Source: Candidatus Cacconaster stercorequi (GTDB taxonomy: Bacteria > Bacillota > Clostridia > Oscillospirales > Oscillospiraceae). Taken from it: a DNA stretch of 64,000 nt. The position numbers were made by a program, and so were the translations under genes. This document shows, piece by piece, positions 52,954 through 62,200 of this stretch. The stretch covers positions 62,001 through 126,000 of the forward strand of contig JAGHUH010000021.1 in assembly GCA_018064925.1 (NCBI GenBank). Direction: 5' to 3'. The notes under the pieces were generated by a model. That model searched no databases, was not told where the DNA came from, and saw nothing but the letters and a program-made list of their open reading frames with translations. The number at the start of each line of letters is the position of its first letter. Position 1 is the first letter of the stretch.

Positions 52954-53322
52954 ATGGTAAAAAATTTAGGTAAAACCGGCCGATATCAGATTTTCATCGG
53001 CATGAATGATAAGGAGACCCTGCAGCAGCGCTGCTCCAAGGAGGATTTTATCCGGATCGTCAGCACTGTATGTGCCGACTACCGCATCGCGTTCTCCATG
53101 TGCGAACAGATGGGCGGCTATATGATGTCAGACGGCACCTTTATTACGGAGAACAGTCTTGTCTTATCTATCTCCGGCTTTACGCGGGAGCAGATTTTCC
53201 TGCTTGCCGAGGAGCTTCGATCGCAGCTCAATCAGGAAGCCATCATGATCAGCTTTGAATCGCCGGAGTTGTTTTTGCTGACGGAACAGGATGCGGAATT
53301 GAATAAGACCCCTCGCCCATAG
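52954..53322 (+). CDS. Hypothetical 122-residue protein
   Basis: Cytoplasmic protein starting MVKNLGKTGRYQIFIGMNDKETLQQRCSKEDFIRIVSTVCADYRIAFSMCEQMGGYM. GGGAG lies upstream. The alternating pattern (beta strand at YQIFIGMND, helix, then SLVLSISGFTREQIFLLAEELRSQL and IMISFESPELFLL) suggests a small ferredoxin-like alpha/beta fold, like DUF3574. That resemblance is weak. It has its own promoter and is followed after 230 bp by the large protein gene at 53560. Confidence 0.7.
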   Translation: MVKNLGKTGRYQIFIGMNDKETLQQRCSKEDFIRIVSTVCADYRIAFSMCEQMGGYMMSDGTFITENSLVLSISGFTREQIFLLAEELRSQLNQEAIMISFESPELFLLTEQDAELNKTPRP

Positions 53323-53559
53323 CAGCGCGTCCGATACCGTTTTCCCATCCACGGCGCAGATTTTCCATCTGCGTGTCAGAGAGACGATCTATCCGGACAG
53401 TATGCCGGATCTGTTTTGAGCCATCGGCCGTTTATCACTTTTTACGATAAAGTATGTAACCTTACCGCTTTGGCTTCGGTATTACATATAGACAGCAATT
53501 CGGCAGCAAAGTCCGAAACATCTTTTGCCGAATCAAGATAAGAAATGAGGAATGAAACT

Positions 53560-55524
53560 ATGCCATCATCCATCTACAAGCACAGACCTGCCCCTGTGGC
53601 GGGGATGGATAACGCACACGCCGTTGAAGTTGCTCCCCTGCTGATGAAAGCGTATAACCAATCCGCCAAGATCAGCACGCCCCGACTGCTGACCGATTCG
53701 GAATTTGACGCCTTTACTGCCTATCTCAACGCCGATCCTCGGGAGGAAAATCCCCTCATCAAGGCAGAGCAGATCTATCATTCCGCGGAGTATGCCAAAT
53801 TTGAGAAGCTCAAAATGGCAGAGGTCAGCTATGAGAGCACCAAGCTGTTTTACGGGCTCCGCGAGCTTTTCGGTGATGACGGAATTACTATGGATAATCC
53901 CGAATTCCGGAAATATGCCGAGGATAATCTGCAAAATCCGTTCTTCCGCCTATCCATCGAAATGGCGGGTCATACGCCCAATCTGCAGCCGGAAAGCCTG
54001 CGGGACAACTGCAGCAGCATCGCCCGGCAGATGAATGAGCTCATGATGAGCCGTACCCTTCAGGTGCCCACACAGGAACAGCGCGAAAACCTTGCCGCTG
54101 CGCTGGGCAGCACCAAGCAGGCAGAACAGGAGATTCAAAAGAACAAGCTGACCCAAATCACGCTGGCAAAGACCATGTTTCTTGCCCATCTGGGCACATT
54201 CCATGTGGTCGATAAGAACGGGCACAACGAGCCCTACACCGGCAGCTATGCGGAAACGCTGGCGCATGGCGGACGCACCACCTTCTTCTTCGGGGCGAAC
54301 AAGCCCGGTACCGATACCATTGCACACAATCTGTTCCACGATCTGCGGGGTGACCGCGACAACGGAACAACCGTTTCCGGTCGTCTTGCCGCAACGCATA
54401 AGGCCGCCAGCGGTAAAGCCGCAGAGGGTGCCGGCGCCTATCAGGAAAAAAGCTCCAAGCTGGATATCCACGATAACTACGGCATGAATACCGCCGTGGG
54501 CGGTTTGGGCAACAAATTCGGCGAAAAGACCATGCTGAATGACGGGCGAAGCGGTCATCTCTTTATCAAGTCCATTGAAAGCACCGGGAAAAAGGGCGGT
54601 TGTCTTATGGTGGGCATGGAGGGCTCCGAAACCTTCAAAAAGGGCAAGACCGGACGGCTGCATCTGGGCGGCGGCAGTTCCAATACCTCGGCGTTCGTTT
54701 CCGGCAAGGGCGCTCCCGGCGCCAAGCTGGGGGGCCGTCTTGTGGATTTGTCCATCTGGGATCATGAAGCGCTGGGCGCGATCCTGAAGAAGTTCAACGA
54801 TGCCTACGGCCAGCTGCAGGATGACGCCTATGCGAATAAGCCGGGCGCAAAGGAAAAGCTGGATGCCGTCAACGCAAAGCTCAGCGGCAAAATGATGAAC
54901 GGTCAGGAAATAGACAAGGATGGCGTTGTGCAGTATAAGCTGGCAAAATTTCTGCAGGACGATCTGGGCATCCGGGAAATCAACATCAAGGGACACGATG
55001 TAACGCTCCGTAGCCTGTTGGAATACCGTGATCATTTCGGCGCCCGCAATTTCCAGGCAATGAATCAGACAGCGGCGAAGCGGGACAATGCCCTGCTGGA
55101 AAGCGGCGTGAGCAACGAACTGGATTATACCCCCAGCCCGGACTTTGAAACGCTGTCCGGTGAACTGGATCAGGCCAAGCGCTTTGTGCTCGGGAAAGAG
55201 AAGAATTCTCCGGAAATGCAGTTGGTGAAGCAGGCCATGGATCAGACGATGCTGCTGGTGAATGACCCGGAGGTCAACGGCTATGCCATGCGCCTGCAGT
55301 TGAAGCAGTTGAAAAAGATGACGGAAGTGTATCTGGGCAGCCGCAAAAAAGACAATGACCGGCGAAAAGTCGTCAGCAAAATTGATGCGCTGGCACAGCG
55401 CGAGCTGCAGCGCATCGACAGGATCATCGGGCCCGCCGATGCCCCCAACGCAGTGCCGCCGGCGCCGCACGAACAGCACATTGCCAAAACGCACACCGCT
55501 CCGTCGCTGGGCAGCTTAAAGTAA
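53560..55524 (+). CDS. Large uncharacterised soluble protein
   Basis: A 654-residue protein with no signal peptide and no membrane segment. The start at 53560 (MPSSIYKHRPAP) is chosen because GAGG lies 9 nt upstream, whereas the ORF-track ATG at 53545 has no site. The N-terminal 200 residues are helical. The middle (about 230-420) is rich in Gly, His and Lys, with GGRTTFFFGANKPGTDTIAHNLFHDLRGDRD and GGCLMVGMEGSETFKKGKTGRLHLGGGSSNTSAF. The C-terminal 200 residues are helical, ending in a Pro- and His-rich tail. The layout resembles bacterial effector-like proteins, but I recognise no family. Confidence 0.75.
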   Translation: MPSSIYKHRPAPVAGMDNAHAVEVAPLLMKAYNQSAKISTPRLLTDSEFDAFTAYLNADPREENPLIKAEQIYHSAEYAKFEKLKMAEVSYESTKLFYGLRELFGDDGITMDNPEFRKYAEDNLQNPFFRLSIEMAGHTPNLQPESLRDNCSSIARQMNELMMSRTLQVPTQEQRENLAAALGSTKQAEQEIQKNKLTQITLAKTMFLAHLGTFHVVDKNGHNEPYTGSYAETLAHGGRTTFFFGANKPGTDTIAHNLFHDLRGDRDNGTTVSGRLAATHKAASGKAAEGAGAYQEKSSKLDIHDNYGMNTAVGGLGNKFGEKTMLNDGRSGHLFIKSIESTGKKGGCLMVGMEGSETFKKGKTGRLHLGGGSSNTSAFVSGKGAPGAKLGGRLVDLSIWDHEALGAILKKFNDAYGQLQDDAYANKPGAKEKLDAVNAKLSGKMMNGQEIDKDGVVQYKLAKFLQDDLGIREINIKGHDVTLRSLLEYRDHFGARNFQAMNQTAAKRDNALLESGVSNELDYTPSPDFETLSGELDQAKRFVLGKEKNSPEMQLVKQAMDQTMLLVNDPEVNGYAMRLQLKQLKKMTEVYLGSRKKDNDRRKVVSKIDALAQRELQRIDRIIGPADAPNAVPPAPHEQHIAKTHTAPSLGSLK

Positions 55525-55677
55525 GCTGATGGAGTAAAAAAATCCGTTTTCTCGTATCATCGCCTGTTGAAACCGCGTTGGCGTTTTTATTGCGATCATA
55601 CGCGTGTTTTTCGCTATCTTTTTCGTTGATAATCTAAAATGAATAAAAATCGCGAAGCCACCCAACAGGAATTCAAT

Positions 55678-55728
55678 TCTGCAAACCGTGTCTTTCTTAT
55701 TTTCAATTTGCGCCACTTATTGGCCCTT
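55678..55728. repeat. IS end sequence, copy 2
   Basis: Contains TTTTCAATTTGCGCCACTTATT and matches 6776-6827 over about 50 bp with few changes. No transposase is left near it. The gap 55525-55786 otherwise holds nothing recognisable. Confidence 0.6.
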
Positions 55729-55786
55729 ATCTGGCTCAGGCGGATATAAGCAGCGCCGGCAGAACGATAGACTGACAATTGCATAA

Positions 55787-55822
55787 AAAACAGCAGGGGA
55801 TAAAAAAGTCCCCTGCTGTTTT
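55787..55822. terminator. Bidirectional terminator
   Basis: AAAACAGCAGGGGA and its complement with an 8-nt loop and T-run. It serves the minus-strand aminotransferase gene. Confidence 0.85.
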
Positions 55823-55844
55823 CTCAACTTGTGCTATTATTCGC

Positions 55845-57185
55845 TTACCAGCCGGCACGGTACTGCATGACATCATCGGGAATGCGGCCGGCCATATAAT
55901 CCTCGATGGACTCACCGATTATGGCAAAGCCCTTGCGAATCTGCTCCGGTGTAATGACCAAAGGCGGCTGGATACGCAGAATATGATTTGCCAGAGAAAT
56001 AACGATCAAGCCCTTTTCGTAGCTGCGATACAGAATCTTAAAGGTACCGTCCGGATCCTCTTCCTTGGTGCCATCAGGCAATGTGCGGCAGATGCCGATA
56101 CCCATGGACATACCGACATTGCGGACAAAATGAACGATTTCCGGATATTTCTCCTGCAGCTTGGCGGCCTCTTCCTCCAGCACGGAGATATTCTCCTTCA
56201 GCATATTCTGGAATTCGTCTGTCTTATAGTAGTCAAAGGCTGCAATACCTGCGGCGCAGGCAAGTGCATTGCCGCCCAGTGTGAACAGATGCGCAGGCGC
56301 GGGCAGGCTGTCGATCAGTTCACTGCGTGCCATAAATGCTCCCAGTGTCAGGCTGCCGCCAATGGACTTTCCCATAATGATACCGTCGGGAATAATGTCA
56401 TAATTTTCGATGCCAAAGAACTTACCCGTGCGCCAGAAGCCCTGCTGCACTTCTTCGCTGATAAAGAGGATCCCCTTCTCCTTGCACAGCGCATAGAGCT
56501 TTTTCATAAAGATGGGGTGTGCAGGCAGGACTCCGCCGTCGCCTTGAATCGGCTCAATGACAACGGCTGCCACCTCGCTGACAGGAAGCCATGTGGAAAA
56601 TGCCCGTTCCATATCGCGCAGGCACTCCCTCTCCACCGTTTCATCGTCCTGGTCGATGCCAAAGTACGGGAACGGATAGATCTCCGGAAGGAACGGTCCC
56701 ATTTTCTCGTGCATATTGATCGAGCAGGTGGTCATGGAGGAAGAACCGTAGGTCGAACCATGGTAGCCATTCACGAATACAATAATCTTATGCCTGCCGG
56801 TATATGCTCTGGCAAACTTCACAGCAGCATCATTGGCATCGCTGCCGCAGTTGCCGAAGGCAACCTTAACATCCAGGCCACCGGGATAAGCAGACACCAA
56901 TCGCTCCGCGTAGGCCGTGGTCTTTTCATTATATGTATATGCCACAGAGTATTGCGTAAATCGGTCCATCTGTTCCTTGATGGCCTTCTGAATGATAGGA
57001 TGTCTGCTGCCCAGATTCAGTGATGCAGCGCTGGACAGGAAGTCAATAAAAGTATTGCCGTCTGCATCGGTGATCGTTGCACCGTCGCAGGACTCTATAA
57101 CCAACGGATAATACGACAAGTGGCTGCACGCAGCGCACACCTTCTTATCACGCTCAACAATAGCTTTGCATTTTTCTGTATTCAT
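55845..57185 (-). CDS. Class III PLP-dependent aminotransferase
   Basis: A 446-residue aminotransferase of the GABA/ornithine/diaminobutyrate type. DADGNTFIDFLSSAASLNLGSRHP is the class N-terminus. FGNCGSDANDAAVKFARAYTGRHKIIVFVNGYHG binds the cofactor phosphate, VVIEPIQGDGG precedes the Asp-region (LFISEEVQQGF in place of the usual DEVQ), and the PLP-binding Lys is in IIMGKSIGGSLTLGAF. The ISEEVQ motif has Glu where most relatives have Asp. AAAGGAG precedes the ATG. Monocistronic; the substrate is not defined by context. Confidence 0.9.
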   Translation of the reverse strand: MNTEKCKAIVERDKKVCAACSHLSYYPLVIESCDGATITDADGNTFIDFLSSAASLNLGSRHPIIQKAIKEQMDRFTQYSVAYTYNEKTTAYAERLVSAYPGGLDVKVAFGNCGSDANDAAVKFARAYTGRHKIIVFVNGYHGSTYGSSSMTTCSINMHEKMGPFLPEIYPFPYFGIDQDDETVERECLRDMERAFSTWLPVSEVAAVVIEPIQGDGGVLPAHPIFMKKLYALCKEKGILFISEEVQQGFWRTGKFFGIENYDIIPDGIIMGKSIGGSLTLGAFMARSELIDSLPAPAHLFTLGGNALACAAGIAAFDYYKTDEFQNMLKENISVLEEEAAKLQEKYPEIVHFVRNVGMSMGIGICRTLPDGTKEEDPDGTFKILYRSYEKGLIVISLANHILRIQPPLVITPEQIRKGFAIIGESIEDYMAGRIPDDVMQYRAGW

Positions 57186-57508
57186 TGCCTCTCCTTTCCT
57201 GCGGGTGAGCTAAAAAATCTGTGTACGCCCTCCCGCTTTCGTACGGCCTTTTGCACTCTTTACAGCTATTATCTAACACATTTCGCAACATAGTGGTTAT
57301 CGCGCTTTATGCACAAAATGCGTCGCCAAAATGCGGTATCTAACCGGAAATCTGATGCTCATCTTCTGCTTTCCGTGCATCGTCCCGTCATGGTGCATAC
57401 CATATTTTTATATTTTACTGGCTATTTCCCAAATTATCAAGTACTTTTCTCTTTTCCCGCCCGTTTTGGGATAATGTGCAGGTCTCAAATCTCTGCACGC
57501 ATAAATTT

Positions 57509-57539
57509 AGACACAGCAGATTCATTACCTGCTGTGTCT
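57509..57539. terminator. Hairpin near IS66 remnant
   Basis: AGACACAGCAG and its complement with a 9-nt loop. It lies just outside the IS66-type coding remnant and could be part of the element's end or a terminator. The rest of 57186-57508 contains no gene; it must hold the aminotransferase promoter, but none is convincing. Confidence 0.5.
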
Positions 57540-57546
57540 GGATCGT

Positions 57547-57847
57547 TTATTCATTTGGTATCCCGCACGCATCCGGTGCGTAGGCGGGCGTGAGTTGTTC
57601 CGCCCGTGCTGTGTCCGTTTCGCTCAGCTTCGGTGTGGACTTCGGCGCGGTTTTTGCCTGCATCTCATTTGCCTATGACAACAGTGCGTATAAAACAGGT
57701 TTTTCCTGTTCCAGCCGCTTTTCATATCGTTCTTCTATCGTCAACTCCGCAAATGCCTGCTCCAACTTGATCCACTGCTTCGGCAGTCCTGCATATGCGC
57801 GCCCATTCCTGCAGCTTTGATTGGTGCTTCAATTCTCTACTTGTCAC
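57547..57847 (-). mobile_element. IS66-family remnant, internally deleted
   Basis: The GTG at 57847, with AGGAGG upstream, opens a TnpA-like start VTSRELKHQSKLQEWA. After 16 codons this passes, in another frame, into what looks like the middle of the TnpC transposase: AYAGLPKQWIKLEQAFAELTIEERYEKRLEQEKPVLYALLS, a TAG where Trp is expected, then ANEMQAKTAPKS. All of TnpB, most of TnpA and the catalytic parts of TnpC are gone. The element is inactive. Confidence 0.65.
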
Positions 57848-57870
57848 CCAATACACCTCCTGATAATGAC

Positions 57871-57902
57871 AGTGGCGGAACATTGCAAAATGTTCCGCCA
57901 CT
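57871..57902 (-). other. 14-bp hairpin upstream of the IS66-type tnpA start
   Basis: AGTGGCGGAACATT and its perfect complement with a 4-nt loop, 24 bp before the GTG. It could block outside transcription from reaching the transposase genes, or be part of the IS end (outer part near 57925-57950). Confidence 0.6.
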
Positions 57903-57980
57903 ATTGTCTCATGGGTGTCTATGCGTACACTGATTTGACGGTTACACAAAATTTGGAATTGAGCCTTTATTTAGATATTT

Positions 57981-58013
57981 AGAACCCGCCGGATATAAAA
58001 TCCAGCGGGTTCT
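57981..58013 (-). terminator. Terminator of the surface-protein operon
   Basis: AGAACCCGCCGGAT and its near-complement, 6-nt loop, directly after the stop of the anchored surface protein gene. Confidence 0.8.
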
Positions 58014-58019
58014 TATGTC

Positions 58020-58676
58020 TTAATGCTTTCTCTGCTTCTTTCTCTCGAAGAACATCACGACAACCGCAGTTGCACTTATCATCGTCAGAGCTGTCCACAG
58101 CAACAGATGGGATTCATCACCTGTTTTGGGCGGTTGAGGGTCATCGGGAGAAACCGGTAATTCTTCGATTTTGAACTGCCAGTCCAGATAACCGATGGCA
58201 TCCTGAAACTTATCACCCATGTCAGGCGATACATCCAGCGTCACATCCAGTGTGATCTTTCCACCGGAATAGATCGTTCCCAGACAAACCCAATCGGTCA
58301 ACTGCGCTGTTTCATCCGCCGGTGCGTCAAAGAGGTTGGATGTTCCGTTCTGTTTTACGGTCAGTGTCATCTGCGACAGGAAATCATCCGTATCAAGCTG
58401 AGCGCCGAAAGAGCGCATATACAGTTTGATCTTTACCTTATTCTTCGCATCGTTATTGACGAAAATCTGCTGCGTCAGCGAATCGCCGGGCATAACACCT
58501 TTGAAGTTGTCAGCAAAGAGGTCTGTCAGAGAGTATTCACTGCCAGGCGCAAAGATGAACTTCTCGGCTCCGCCTACATAACTGACATTTCCGTCAGCGG
58601 CAAAGGCGGGGACACAGAGGCTGAGCGTCATGACCATAATAAAAAGTACTGAGAGAATCTTTTTAGATATTTTCAT
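58020..58676 (-). CDS. Sortase-anchored surface protein
   Basis: A 218-residue exported protein. The signal peptide ends in VPAFAA. The middle is beta-rich (residues 30-170), with KFIFAPGSEYSLTDLFADNFKGVMPGDSLTQQIFVNN, like the accessory domain that follows vWA/SpaA pilus proteins. The C-terminus has a sorting signal of the variant form PPKTGD, a hydrophobic helix and the basic tail FFERKKQRKH. Sortase would link it to the wall or to a pilus. It is last in the operon. Confidence 0.82.
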   Translation of the reverse strand: MKISKKILSVLFIMVMTLSLCVPAFAADGNVSYVGGAEKFIFAPGSEYSLTDLFADNFKGVMPGDSLTQQIFVNNDAKNKVKIKLYMRSFGAQLDTDDFLSQMTLTVKQNGTSNLFDAPADETAQLTDWVCLGTIYSGGKITLDVTLDVSPDMGDKFQDAIGYLDWQFKIEELPVSPDDPQPPKTGDESHLLLWTALTMISATAVVVMFFERKKQRKH

Positions 58677-58688
58677 GTTACCGCCTCC

Positions 58689-59219
58689 TTAATTAGAACT
58701 GAGAGAAGCAGGAGACACGCCCCATGCATCCTGTGCCGCACTTGCAGGCTGTGACTGGATCGCTTCCGCCAGGATCGTGACCTGAATACCTTCAAGGTTA
58801 ATGGATTCTGTCAGCAACTCACCGGTTCCTTCATTGGGTGCTACCGGAATTGTGTAGTAGTAATAGTCACCGGATTTGACCCATCCATCTCCGCACAGGT
58901 AGCCGCTCACATCGGCTGCTCCGTTAATGTTGCCTTCATCATCCACAGTGTTCGCGATGACCGCCGCACGAATATACGCTGCCGTCTTTCCAGTGTTTTT
59001 GACTTTAACACTGCTCTTTACTCCGCCGTCAACTTTTTCATCGATCTGGCATGTAATCTCAGAGGGAGAAAAGTCATTCTTCACCTGATTTGAGGAATGG
59101 TTGATGTATGCAATCGTTGTACCGACAGCAGCAACAAGAAGTACTGCCAGTACAAGAGCAATTACCAGACTATTTCTTTTATTCGGCTTTTTCTTTCTTG
59201 GAGATTTGCCTTGATACAT
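58689..59219 (-). CDS. TasA/camelysin-like or SipW-dependent protein
   Basis: A 176-residue protein with a basic N-terminus (KSPRKKKPNKRNSLVIALVLAVLLVAAVGTTIAYI) serving as signal-anchor. A beta-rich domain follows (EITCQIDEKVDGGVKSSVKVKNTGKTAAYIRAAVIANTVDDEGN). The pattern is that of exported biofilm proteins processed by SipW-type signal peptidases. No peptidase gene is in the window. It lies 15 bp after the giant adhesin gene. Confidence 0.7.
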   Translation of the reverse strand: MYQGKSPRKKKPNKRNSLVIALVLAVLLVAAVGTTIAYINHSSNQVKNDFSPSEITCQIDEKVDGGVKSSVKVKNTGKTAAYIRAAVIANTVDDEGNINGAADVSGYLCGDGWVKSGDYYYYTIPVAPNEGTGELLTESINLEGIQVTILAEAIQSQPASAAQDAWGVSPASLSSN

Positions 59220-59234
59220 TTGCTATTCCTCCTT

Positions 59235-62200
59235 TCAGTTACTCTTTACGCCATCTGCGGTGTTCACCGCATAGGCCGAGCCGCTGAAGTAATACAGGTT
59301 TTTAAGCTCGTTTTCAAAGGTTACGCTGTCCTGATCAAAGAGATCAAAGGTCTGCGACGCTTGGTTCGGCGTGTATCTCCAGCTCCAGTCGCCCACTTCG
59401 CTCACCGTATATTCTCCGATCGGCAGATCGAGGACCGTGATCGAACCGCTGCCCTGAACCGTGACGTACATATCGACTACCGGGTTGGAATCGCCGTCCA
59501 GTTTCGTGCTCGTAATGCGGAAGATGAAGCTGTCGTTTTCGTTATGCAGACTGTCCGCGATCTTTGTGATCGTGAGAGGCTTTGTATTGATCTCATTGAC
59601 AACGGTGACCGTGATGCCGGGTTCTGCCGGAACGGTAAAGCTTCCGTCCTCGGCGAAATCGGTGATTTCAACCGGCGTGGTCGTGGTGTCGCTCGTATAC
59701 GAAGCGCTTGTGATTTTGTATCCCGACGTTTTTTCCTTGATTGTGATCGCTGCGTTTTCGCCGCAGTAGATCTGTTTTACGGTTCCTGCGCCGGAATAAG
59801 AATCGCTCTGCTCGTCTTTCGTCGTCGCGGCTACCGACAGGGTATCCGTCGTGGACTCGACGGTTGCTTTGATGTAATGGTCATCGACTTTGTATTCCTC
59901 ATAGCCGACGATCTTTTCGTAAGTAACGTCAAAATCGAAGGTTCCCGGACGGCCGTTAACGACTTTGTTGAGCGTAAGAACAGTCGGTTCATCGGTACGG
60001 GGGATATCCAGTTCCGTCGCCATATCGCCCTCGCTGGTGAAGATACCGGAATTGGCGACATCGTTCGTGAGAACGGCAATGCCGCCCTTGTTCTGTTCGG
60101 AAGGAACGATCGGGAACTCGATCACGATTCTCATGCAAGGATCCAGTTCCTCTTTGGTCTGGCTTACATAGTATTTTGCATAATCAAAGCCGGTGACGGA
60201 AACTTTGTTTACCACAGGATCCACCTTGATGATGGCATCCTCGAACGGAGTTCTGTCTCCGAAGATCGGCGTGCCGTCTTCTTCCCAGCCGATGACTTTT
60301 TCGGTGTAGACCTTGATCATGTCGCCCGTATATACGCCGTCAGGTCCCAGATTCTCGTCGAGATTCAGAGAATCGTCAAGCAGGAAGTCGGCCGAAAGAA
60401 CGTCAACGTAGGATGCGTCTTTATCCAGAACGGCGGAAGTTTCCTGAATGTAGTTGGTAATTGTCTCAAAAATCGCCTGAATGCCTTCTTTGGAGCTTGC
60501 AGCCAAATGGAAGCCGTCAGCTACTTTGTTGCCGGCTGCATCGTAGTTGGACGAGGATTTATCCGCCCAGTTGTTGGTGGTGATCTTATCCTGGTCACAG
60601 TCGATCATGAAGACCGTGGCGCCTGCGTCCTTCAAAGCGTTAATTTTATTTGTCGGATTTCCGGAGGTCAGTTCTTCATCGCCGAAGTGGATGACAAAGA
60701 GGTTTCTCTTGGATCCGTCCAAATCGTATGCGCTCTGAATACCGAGCGCTGCGTCAAAGGCTCCGCCTGCTATTGTCTGGTTGCCTTTTGCCGGAGTAAG
60801 CATGAACGAATCCATGACCGTGCCGTATTCATCGAGAATGTCGTGCAGTGCGCCCGTATAATCGTAATCAGTCGGGCTCGTAAGAGTTACGCACTCCTCG
60901 CCGTTATAGAGCCACGTCTTGTCGGCGTAGGCAAGAGAAGAGAAGCGGTACGGGATATTGTTCTTTACCGCGTGGGTCGACAGCTGGTCGACCAGATCCC
61001 AGAGCGATTCGATCAAAACGCCGCCAACCGTCTGCTGGAAGGTATGAGCGTTCATCTTGTTGAACTCAAGGGAGGTCCATTCCTCGGTCGGTGTGGTTGC
61101 CGTCATGGAGCTGTAAATCTTCCACGGTTTTGCATCACCCGGGATGTATTGCAGGATGTAAGAACCGCCCGGCGATTGATAGAAGCCGCGCACGGTAGCG
61201 TTTCTCTTGACCTGTCCGCCCGTTTCTCTATCAAGATCGATCAGATCCTGCTGTGTATACGTCGGACCGATTCTATCGCTCATCGAGCCCGATTCATCGG
61301 ATACGATGATGATATCCGCCGGCGTATAGGACTTGATCTTGACGCCTTTGCCCTTCACGTAACCGGTAAGGGTGAGGGTGTAATCATCCATGCCTTCACG
61401 GGTAAGGCGCTTGGACGTCACAACGCTTACATCATCCTCTTTATTGGTTTCATAATAGACCTTGATCACGTTTTCATCCGAGTTGGCCGTGACCTTCAGC
61501 GGGAAGTTGAGTTCGGATTCCACGTTGTATTTGCCGCCCATCGACCAGTTCTTATACTCGGTGACGATGCTGCCGACAATGCTTTCCTGTTTATAGGTCT
61601 TTGTAGTATCCTGAACTCCGTCGAAATAGTACTCCACCGTATAGGAAGCTTTTTCAAACGGATAGCCCAGAGACAGCGCCGTATAAACCGAGGAATCCGT
61701 CAGGCCGCCGTCCAGTGCCGGCGACTCCGTTCCCTTCGATACGGAATTTTTGTAACGGATGCCTTCGGTGCCGGCTTTGGTGCCTTTGGAATAGCCGGTA
61801 TCCTTATCCGCGTAGTCCTCGTGCCATGCGCCGGCCGTTTTGCTCTTGTCCGCCGCAAGGGTCTTGCCGTTCATATCCGGAACGGTCACGGTGGCCGTCG
61901 AAAGTGCAAGCAGATCGTCGCCTGCGAAATCGGCGAAGTTTCCGTAGATCGTCGCTTTTTCACTTTCTGCAACGACAAGGGTTCCGCTCTGCGCATAGAT
62001 ACCGCCGCCGACGCCTTCCGTTACGTACTTGTTGCTCGCGCTCTTGGAAGAAGGAAGACCTACCGCGCTGTTTTCCGTGATGACGGTATCCTCAACGGAG
62101 ACCGTGCCGGCGCCGATATAGATCGCGCCGCCGCGGGCGGCTTCGTTTGAAGTCATGGTTCCGCCGGTCACGTCAACGGTCGCCGCTTTGGCCGCATTGG

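Noticed and set aside
53950-55494. 514-codon minus-strand ORF
   Set aside because: Antisense to the 654-residue protein, which has a better start site and codon pattern.
59097-62150. 1017-codon plus-strand ORF
   Set aside because: It is the antisense shadow of the giant adhesin gene. It has no ribosome binding site, and its composition (many Arg, Phe, Val, Ile runs) is typical of a reverse-frame reading.
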